10,744 nucleotides of DNA, taken from NCBI GenBank assembly GCA_016522385.1, contig JAEKFU010000026.1, forward strand, positions 1-10,744, in the 5' to 3' direction. Under the pieces are notes generated by a model. The model searched no databases, was not told the origin of the DNA, and was given only the letters and a program-made list of their open reading frames with translations. Source of the DNA: Pseudomonadota bacterium (lineage in GTDB: Bacteria > Pseudomonadota > Alphaproteobacteria > Rhizobiales > Aestuariivirgaceae). Shown here piece by piece: positions 6,121 to 10,744 of the stretch. The stretch's first letter is position 1. Each line of letters opens with the position of its first letter. Both the position numbers and the translations under genes were made by a program.

Positions 6121-7734
6121 ATGACCTCTCTCTTGAGCCGGCTGTATGTCGGCTGGAAACTGTTTTCAGATGATGTTCGCGGCCTAGTCCTGGTCTATGT
6201 TTCAGCTACACTGCCCGTATTGGTCGGTCTGTCGCTTCTGGCGATTGACGCAAGCCGGTACATGTCCTTGCATACATCGCTTCAAAAGGGCGTTGATGCA
6301 CTAGCCATTGCTGCTGCCGCAGAACTTGATCGTTTGCCGAACTCGATGCAGCGCGCCAATCTTGCGGTCGCCAATCTCGTCAATAACAGTCAGGTGTTTG
6401 GCGAAGGCGCAACGGCAATTGACGAGACCAATGTCACGCTGCGGTTCTTCAGCGCACTGCCGGCAAGCGACAATGATCCCATGCCGACGAGCGGCCCGAC
6501 GCTCCTAAGTGAGGCCAACGCGAGCCATGATTTTATCGCCCGTTATGTCGAGGTGACGGCCGCACCGAGAAACCTCAATACGATCTTTCCTGCCTCGTTC
6601 ATCGGTGGCGCCAACACTGCCGCTGCTTCAGCGACGGCGGTAGCCGGCAATGACGAAGTTGTTTGCGGTATAGCACCGCTTTGGATCTGTAATCCCTGGG
6701 AAGCTTCCAACAACACGGACATTTACGAAACGGCGTCCATACTGAATGGGACTGACACACGCGCCGAACGTCGCAGGCAAATCAGAATGAGAGAAGGTCC
6801 CGGCGGCTCTGGCTACGGTCCCGGAAACTATGGATTCCTTGATTTTGGCAACGGCGCAACAGCACTCAAAAGAGCATTGGCAATCGGTACACCGGAAAAC
6901 TGTGTCGCCAGGACCGGCGTCGATTTCAAGACGGGCCAGACCACCGGACCGGTTGAAGACGGCATGAACACCCGATTTGGATTGTATCCAAACAGTATGA
7001 GCAACATTGGCATTTCCGGAAACCCAGCGAATAACTGGCTTGTCCGGCCGGCGAGGAATGTACGCTCCGGACAGGATCAAGGTGCGCAGGCCAACAAAAT
7101 TTGCCGGGAGTACATTCCGGACACCAACCCAGCGAATGGCATGGCGTTGCCGCGAGACGCCTGTTTTGGGGCTGCAACGTGCACAAATATTGGTGACGGT
7201 AGCTGGGGAGTAACCGAAGTAACGGCCTACTGGAATGCGAACTTTCCCAGCGCCGGTGGCACTCTGCCAAGTCCTTCTATGGTGGCTCCGGCCATAACCT
7301 TACCCTCATATCAGGCTGAGGGCGCAGCATCAGGCTGGAGCAATGTGACCCGATACGACATTTACAAATACGAAATCGCAAACGGATTGATCAACGAGGC
7401 AGCTGTAGGCGGAGAAGTCGGCGATCCGTCAGATCCCGCGGGCACGCAGTGTTACGGTGGCCCCTCACTGGCGGGCGACACGATTGATCGCCGTCTCGTC
7501 ACGGGCGCCATTTTGAACTGCAATGCCCTCATTGCCAGCGGCAGCTACGGCAGCTTGAATGGCCATCAAACGAACGTACCGGTAACCTTGTTTGCACAAT
7601 TCTTTATAACGGAACCGCTGGAAAAAGGCGGTGGCGGTGGCACCGCAGGCGATATCTATTCTGAACTCGTCAGCATCGTGCTGCCGGAGAGCAACACTTC
7701 ATTTTCTCGGGATCAGGTTCAGTTGTATCGATAG
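6121..7734 (+). CDS. TadG-like pilus-assembly-related protein (PF13400-type N-terminus)
   Basis: This 537-residue protein has the N-terminal layout of Flp/Tad pilus TadE/TadG-like proteins: a short cytoplasmic stretch with DDVRG (17-21), one hydrophobic anchor (about 22-43, LVLVYVSATLPVLVGLSLLA), then AIDASRYMSLHTSLQKGVDALAIAAAAELD, the characteristic segment after the anchor. The remainder should be periplasmic. It contains VVCGIAPLWICNPWE with C182 and C190, more cysteines further on (a disulfide role is possible), and a Gly-rich stretch near the C-terminus (GGGGGT, about residue 504). I see no von Willebrand A MIDAS motif (DxSxS), which many TadG proteins carry, so it is a TadG-related rather than a canonical TadG protein. 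No other tad or cpa genes are in the window, so it stands alone behind its own promoter. A role in pilus or envelope assembly is inferred from the N-terminus only. Confidence 0.8.
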   Translation: MTSLLSRLYVGWKLFSDDVRGLVLVYVSATLPVLVGLSLLAIDASRYMSLHTSLQKGVDALAIAAAAELDRLPNSMQRANLAVANLVNNSQVFGEGATAIDETNVTLRFFSALPASDNDPMPTSGPTLLSEANASHDFIARYVEVTAAPRNLNTIFPASFIGGANTAAASATAVAGNDEVVCGIAPLWICNPWEASNNTDIYETASILNGTDTRAERRRQIRMREGPGGSGYGPGNYGFLDFGNGATALKRALAIGTPENCVARTGVDFKTGQTTGPVEDGMNTRFGLYPNSMSNIGISGNPANNWLVRPARNVRSGQDQGAQANKICREYIPDTNPANGMALPRDACFGAATCTNIGDGSWGVTEVTAYWNANFPSAGGTLPSPSMVAPAITLPSYQAEGAASGWSNVTRYDIYKYEIANGLINEAAVGGEVGDPSDPAGTQCYGGPSLAGDTIDRRLVTGAILNCNALIASGSYGSLNGHQTNVPVTLFAQFFITEPLEKGGGGGTAGDIYSELVSIVLPESNTSFSRDQVQLYR

Positions 7735-8173
7735 GCGACTTGCAGAACCCGTCGCACGCGGTTGCATCGCCATCACCACCCGACAGCGTGTCACAGCCAA
7801 ACTCGACCGGACCGGTAATTTGTCACTGGTTGCCGAGCGGGAGTCAATCGGACAAGAGCCGCTGAACGAGATCGACGGCCAACAAATCGCAAAAGTCATA
7901 GAAGGGCACCAGCGCTGACCTTTTGAAACGATGCTTCCCCCGCAGGGCTGGGTCCACAAATTCTGGCCCGAAGTTGCACAACGGTTGAGTGCAGTTAGCA
8001 AACAAACGCGATAATGGGCAAAATGCTTGATCGCTCGACCCGATTTTGATGCCTGCAACGCCACATCTATCTTTGTGCCTGCACGAGTTTCTGTGGCCAG
8101 CAGTACCCATACAAATTACTCAGACAGCGCCGATAGTCGTTTCCTGGTTGAACTGCACAATGGTGGATGAGAC
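7735..8173. other. Gene-poor stretch of 439 bases
   Basis: No convincing gene was found. Several overlapping frames stay open on both strands (for example minus 7844-8110 and plus up to 7918), but none matches a family I recognise and none has a good start. One minus frame (GPEFVDPALRGKHRFKRSA...VPFYDFCDLLAVDL) reads a little like real protein, and its frame may resume after a shift. The simplest reading is decayed coding DNA next to the hydrolase relic. Confidence 0.4.
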
Positions 8174-8539
8174 TCAGTTTGGGCGCCAGTGACTGAGATA
8201 TTGACAGTCTTGAGCTACACTAACGTTCATCAGTGTCTCATAGGCGCGTCGCGCCCGATCAAGGATTGTCGGAACATCATCTTCGAGCAAGAACCTCTGT
8301 CGAACGAGCTTGTCTGCGGCGCCTGAAGTTGCCGTCAAAAAGCGTTGTTTGGTGGGGTAGCGTTCTTTTACGGATCGGCGCGGGTCGCCAACGCGACGAC
8401 GCAGCTGTTCTGTGGCATGAAACGGCAGGTGTGAGGCGTACTGCCAGGAGGACAGCAACGAACGACCATTTAGTTCAACCAGCCACAACACCTCGATTGA
8501 GTTGATGAAATCCATCGGTGATACCAACCACTCAATCGG
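8174..8539 (-). pseudogene. C-terminal remnant of an alpha/beta-hydrolase-domain protein (PF20091-like)
   Basis: The minus-strand frame, open from just inside a stop at 8540-8542 down to TGA at 8174-8176, contains about 75 residues that resemble the C-terminal end of alpha/beta-hydrolase-domain (Abhydrolase_10) proteins: SHLPFHATEQLRRR, then GDPRRSVKERYPTKQRFL, then AADKLVRQRFLLEDDVPTIL. Family members end with a similar S-(Y/L)-(I/L)-PF-x-(R/A)-T...GDPR-S-x-ERY...LV-x-(E/Q)-x-(F/L)LL-x-EDV order. The catalytic core, several hundred residues, is missing: upstream DNA (8540-8800) shows no matching frame, and no RBS precedes the possible TTG start at 8527. I infer a 5'-deleted pseudogene. It is the only gene-like feature on the minus strand, which fits a residue of an older gene order. 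A short expressed orphan protein is possible but less likely. Confidence 0.55.
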
Positions 8540-8583
8540 TTAGAAAGCGGTAAATCGCCAAGGTGGTGGTCCAGCGCTTGGGG

Positions 8584-8618
8584 CAAGTTCATAGACCAAA
8601 TCCTAATTTGTGAACTTG
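8584..8618. repeat. Bulged inverted repeat between hydrolase relic and GGT gene
   Basis: CAAGTTCA (8584-8591) and TGAACTTG (8611-8618) are perfect inverted copies; inside them CAAAT (8597-8601) and ATTTG (8606-8610) also pair around a CCTA loop. The left side has five extra bases (TAGAC). The result is a 13-bp stem with one bulge, in locally AT-richer DNA and about 200 bases before the GGT start. No T-run follows on either strand. It could be an operator, an RNA structure or the trace of a mobile element. Confidence 0.5.
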
Positions 8619-8818
8619 TATCGCTTTATGGGGCTGCCCATGGTAGTTCTCAACTAACGACAGGGGATATTGGCGCGCCTTGCAAGCACAACGCTTCACC
8701 CATTTGGTGCCTGCCACTATTCAGGTCCTCTGTGTTGTAGCAGCCACTCGATGCGTTCCCCAATTTGGAGCGATGAACACGCACAATTCCATTTTGGGCG
8801 TAGCCGGAGATGGGCCCG
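8619..8818. other. Upstream region of the GGT gene
   Basis: About 200 bases lie before the GGT ATG. A plus frame without a start codon is open from 8522 to about 8740 but matches nothing I know. No well-spaced -35/-10 pair stands out. GGAG at 8806-8809 is the ribosome binding site for the ATG at 8819. Confidence 0.4.
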
Positions 8819-10405
8819 ATGCGCGATTTCGATAGAGCTGGGCGATCGGTCGCCCATGCGACCGAGGCAATGGCAGCGACGTCGCACCCACTGGCCACCG
8901 CGACGGCTCTCGACATTTTGCGACGCGATGGCACAGCGATGGACGCGGCAATTGCCGCTGCGGCTGTTCTGGCCGTGGTCGAGCCTGCCGAAACGGGAAT
9001 CGGCGGCGACTGCTTCGCTCTTTATGCACCGAAAGGTAAAATGCCGCCAGTCGGCTTCAACGGGTCCGGTCGCGCACCGGCCGCGGCCGACCTCGGTTGG
9101 TATCTTGAGCGGGAATTTCAGGCGATCCCAGTTGACGGGCCCCACTCGGTCACGGTGCCGGGCGCCGTCGACGCCTGGTGGCGTTTGCATGACGCATTCG
9201 GCAGGCTTGAATTCGCTGCACTGCTTGAACCCGCGATCGGCTATGCCCGGTCAGGTTACGTGGTTCACGAGCGGGTGGGCCATGAGTGGCAGACTTCCGC
9301 AGACCGGCTGAAGAAGGATGAAACGGCGCGCGCGATCTTTCTGCCTAGCGGGCGCGTGCCCCGGGTTGGCGAGGTGATGGCCAATCCCGATCTGGCGCGA
9401 ACCCTGTCAATAGTCGCAGACAAGGGCCGCTCGGGCTTCTACGAGGGTGAAGTTGCAGATGCGCTCGTGGGCGGTCTGCGAGCGCTCGGCGGGTTGCACA
9501 CATTGGAAGATTTCGCCGCGACCGCGGGCGATTTCGTCAATCCCATTTCCGCACAGTACGGCGAGCGCGATGTCTTCCAGATGCCACCGAATACCCAAGG
9601 GGCGATCGCCCTTCTGATCTTGCGTCTGATCGCGCTGCACGCACCCGGCGAGATGGATTTCCTATCGCCCGAGCGCGTTCATCTCGGCATCGAGGCGGGC
9701 AAGATCGCGTATGCTTGTCGGAACGCGCTTCTGGGCGATTGCGACCGAAGCGACCACCTCCTTCAGGTACTGAACGACCGGAAGCAGGTCCAGGCACTTG
9801 CGGGGTGGATCAGGCCTGGCGAGGCACGGTGTGATCTGCCGCCGATCGTCGCAACTGGCGCCAACACGGTCTATCTGAGTGTGGTCGATGCGGAGCATAA
9901 TGTGGTCAGTTTTATCAACTCCATCTTCCACTCCTTCGGCTCCGGTATTTGCCCAGCGGGCACGGGCGTTCTGTTGCAGAACCGGGGACACGGCTTCCAG
10001 CTCGACCCGCGCCATCCGGGCGCCATCGGGCCGTCACGACGTCCTCAGCACACGATCTTGCCAGGCATGGTCGGGCATGACAGCCGGGTCGATCTGTCCT
10101 TTGGAGTGATGGGCGGAGATTACCAGCCGATGGGCCACGCCCACGTGCTGACGGCGATTTACGATCATGGGTTTGATCTACAAGCCGCCTGTGATGCACC
10201 GCGCTATATGCCGGTCATGGACAAGGTCCGTGTCGAGAGCAGCCTAGATGGCGCAATCTGCGAAACCCTCGAGCGATGGGGGCACAAGATGACGGTGGCT
10301 TGCGAACCGTTGGGCGGCGCACAAATCATCAGCATCGATTGGCAGAGTGGAACACTTTCCGGGAGCTCTGATCCGCGCAAAGACGGTTGCGCATTGGGAT
10401 ACTAG
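8819..10405 (+). CDS. Gamma-glutamyltransferase family protein, no signal peptide
   Basis: This 528-residue N-terminal-nucleophile hydrolase family member would cleave itself into a large and a small subunit and hydrolyse or transfer gamma-glutamyl groups, for example from glutathione. The ATG at 8819 is preferred to the ATG at 8810: GGAG at 8806-8809 is 9 bases away, and homologs begin with MRDF...GRS...ATSHPLAT. Landmarks: DAAIAAAAVLAVVEPAETGI and GGDCFALYAPKGK (about 43-75), FNGSGRAPAA with R85 at the expected gamma-glutamyl carboxylate-binding place, and GANTVYLSVVD with T350 as predicted nucleophile and cleavage point (aligned with the Thr of E. coli NTTHYSVVD). These are followed by SIFHSFGSGICPAGTGVLLQNRG. 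VMGGDYQPMGH (G432-G433) replaces the GSPGG oxyanion turn of the secreted enzymes and resembles YwrD-type relatives. The small subunit would be about 179 residues. No signal peptide is seen, so a cytoplasmic place is inferred. It ends in DPRKDGCALGY, a usual family end. Confidence 0.9.
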   Translation: MRDFDRAGRSVAHATEAMAATSHPLATATALDILRRDGTAMDAAIAAAAVLAVVEPAETGIGGDCFALYAPKGKMPPVGFNGSGRAPAAADLGWYLEREFQAIPVDGPHSVTVPGAVDAWWRLHDAFGRLEFAALLEPAIGYARSGYVVHERVGHEWQTSADRLKKDETARAIFLPSGRVPRVGEVMANPDLARTLSIVADKGRSGFYEGEVADALVGGLRALGGLHTLEDFAATAGDFVNPISAQYGERDVFQMPPNTQGAIALLILRLIALHAPGEMDFLSPERVHLGIEAGKIAYACRNALLGDCDRSDHLLQVLNDRKQVQALAGWIRPGEARCDLPPIVATGANTVYLSVVDAEHNVVSFINSIFHSFGSGICPAGTGVLLQNRGHGFQLDPRHPGAIGPSRRPQHTILPGMVGHDSRVDLSFGVMGGDYQPMGHAHVLTAIYDHGFDLQAACDAPRYMPVMDKVRVESSLDGAICETLERWGHKMTVACEPLGGAQIISIDWQSGTLSGSSDPRKDGCALGY

Positions 10406-10570
10406 GGTCTGTTGAGTATCGGGGCCGCGTCCCTGCAGGATTTGACAGGATTGGCCCATCTTCAGGGGTGTTCGTCATGGATTATGCCAGCATGTTTTTC
10501 CTTCTCACACCCCTAAATCTGAACCAATCCTGTCAAACCGGCGCCACAACCCCGATACTCAACAGACCCT
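10404..10570. mobile_element. MITE-like palindromic element of 167 bp
   Basis: Perfect 21-bp terminal inverted repeats occupy 10404-10424 (starting AGGGTCTGTTGAGTATC) and 10550-10570. Inside, TTTGACAGGATTGG (10441-10454) is inverted perfectly at 10524-10537, and AGGGGTGT (10464-10471) at 10507-10514, so the whole element can fold into a long nested hairpin. It encodes no transposase; the longest frame from a minus-strand ATG at 10478 is about 50 residues and exits into the GGT gene. I infer a non-autonomous element moved by a related IS. The ends vaguely resemble the IS5/IS427 group, which duplicates TA. Left flank TA (10403-10404) and right flank TG (10570-10571) would be at most a decayed duplication. 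The left end overlaps the stop codon of the GGT gene. A strong bidirectional terminator effect is possible. Confidence 0.75.
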
Positions 10571-10622
10571 GGAGCGTTTCATTTTGATTTGGCTTTGCGG
10601 CCGACGCTTGCAAACCGCCCTT

Positions 10623-10637
10623 AATTGGTTTCCAATT
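10623..10637. repeat. Short palindrome AATTGG-TTT-CCAATT
   Basis: Two perfect 6-bp arms (10623-10628 and 10632-10637) around a 3-base centre lie about 90 bases before the gene beginning at 10726. Its position suits an operator, but no clear promoter is seen beside it. Confidence 0.35.
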
Positions 10638-10713
10638 GTCTGTGCAATCGGCAAACGGCCGACCTTTCTGTTCCTTACATGGACATAGCCCAACACTTCA
10701 CCCCGCGAAGATG

Positions 10714-10718
10714 AGGAG
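10714..10718 (+). promoter_or_regulatory. Ribosome binding site of the last gene
   Basis: AGGAG lies 7 bases before the ATG at 10726, which is good spacing and supports a real start there. Confidence 0.65.
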
Positions 10719-10725
10719 ATTCAAC

Positions 10726-10744
10726 ATGGTCAAACGTACCACAC
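10726..10744 (+). CDS. Start of an unidentified gene, truncated by the window end
   Basis: Only the first six codons (MVKRTT) are present, behind a strong AGGAG. The Lys/Arg start would suit a signal peptide or DNA-binding protein, but the product cannot be named. Confidence 0.55.

Noticed and set aside
6628..7080. Minus-strand frame of 150 codons opposite the TadG-like gene
   Set aside because: Antisense shadow of a continuous plus-strand gene with a good start and promoter.
8670..9311. Plus-strand frame of 213 codons over the GGT start
   Set aside because: It overlaps the conserved GGT N-terminus in another frame, is rich in Arg/Ser/Trp like shadow frames, and has no recognised motif.
10387..10587. 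Plus-strand frame of 66 codons across the MITE-like element
   Set aside because: It is made of the inverted repeats of the element and the GGT tail; no ribosome binding site or family motif.
1..10744. CRISPR arrays, tRNA or rRNA genes, toxin-antitoxin pairs and phage-defence genes
   Set aside because: No regularly spaced direct repeats, cloverleaf-like segments or recognised defence or toxin-antitoxin motifs were seen on either strand.

Overview
The window looks like a chromosomal segment of an alphaproteobacterium, most likely of the Hyphomicrobiales (Rhizobiales). This is an inference from moderately GC-rich coding style and gene content: a class III adenylate cyclase fused to TolB/FlgO-like and TPR regions, a TadG-type protein, a metal-type KdsA, and a GGT with the N-terminus MRDF...GRS...ATSHPLAT. 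All intact genes are on the + strand.

Layout. (1) Bases 1-3460 are a tight four-gene run: the 3' part of a MscS-type mechanosensitive channel gene, a VOC/glyoxalase-like gene overlapping it by 4 bases, a PaaI-type hotdog thioesterase gene 9 bases further on, and kdsA (3-deoxy-8-phosphooctulonate synthase for the Kdo of LPS). The spacing suggests one transcript tied to envelope and acyl metabolism, but only KdsA has a firmly assignable reaction. (2) Bases 3461-3901 hold what appears to be a relic of an IS481-family transposase N-terminus. (3) Bases 3902-5668 encode an adenylate cyclase of about 588 aa with a TolB/FlgO-like middle region and TPR-like C-terminus. (4) Bases 5669-6120 are an intergenic region with a good sigma-70-like promoter whose -10 box lies inside a perfect palindrome, followed by a second hairpin. 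It drives (5) a TadG-like, single-anchor pilus-assembly-related protein at 6121-7734. (6) Bases 7735-8818 form a gene-poor zone with a minus-strand remnant of an alpha/beta-hydrolase-domain protein (PF20091-like C-terminus) and a bulged hairpin. (7) Bases 8819-10405 encode a cytoplasmic-looking gamma-glutamyltransferase-family protein. (8) A 167-bp MITE-like palindromic element with perfect 21-bp terminal inverted repeats abuts, and overlaps, the stop codon of that gene. (9) The first codons of another gene start at 10726 behind a good ribosome binding site.

No convincing new multi-gene system is visible. The signals most worth a second look are the MITE-like element at the GGT stop codon, the palindrome-embedded promoter before the TadG-like gene, and the decay zone between the TadG-like and GGT genes. 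All family names are from recognition of motifs by eye, with no database search.
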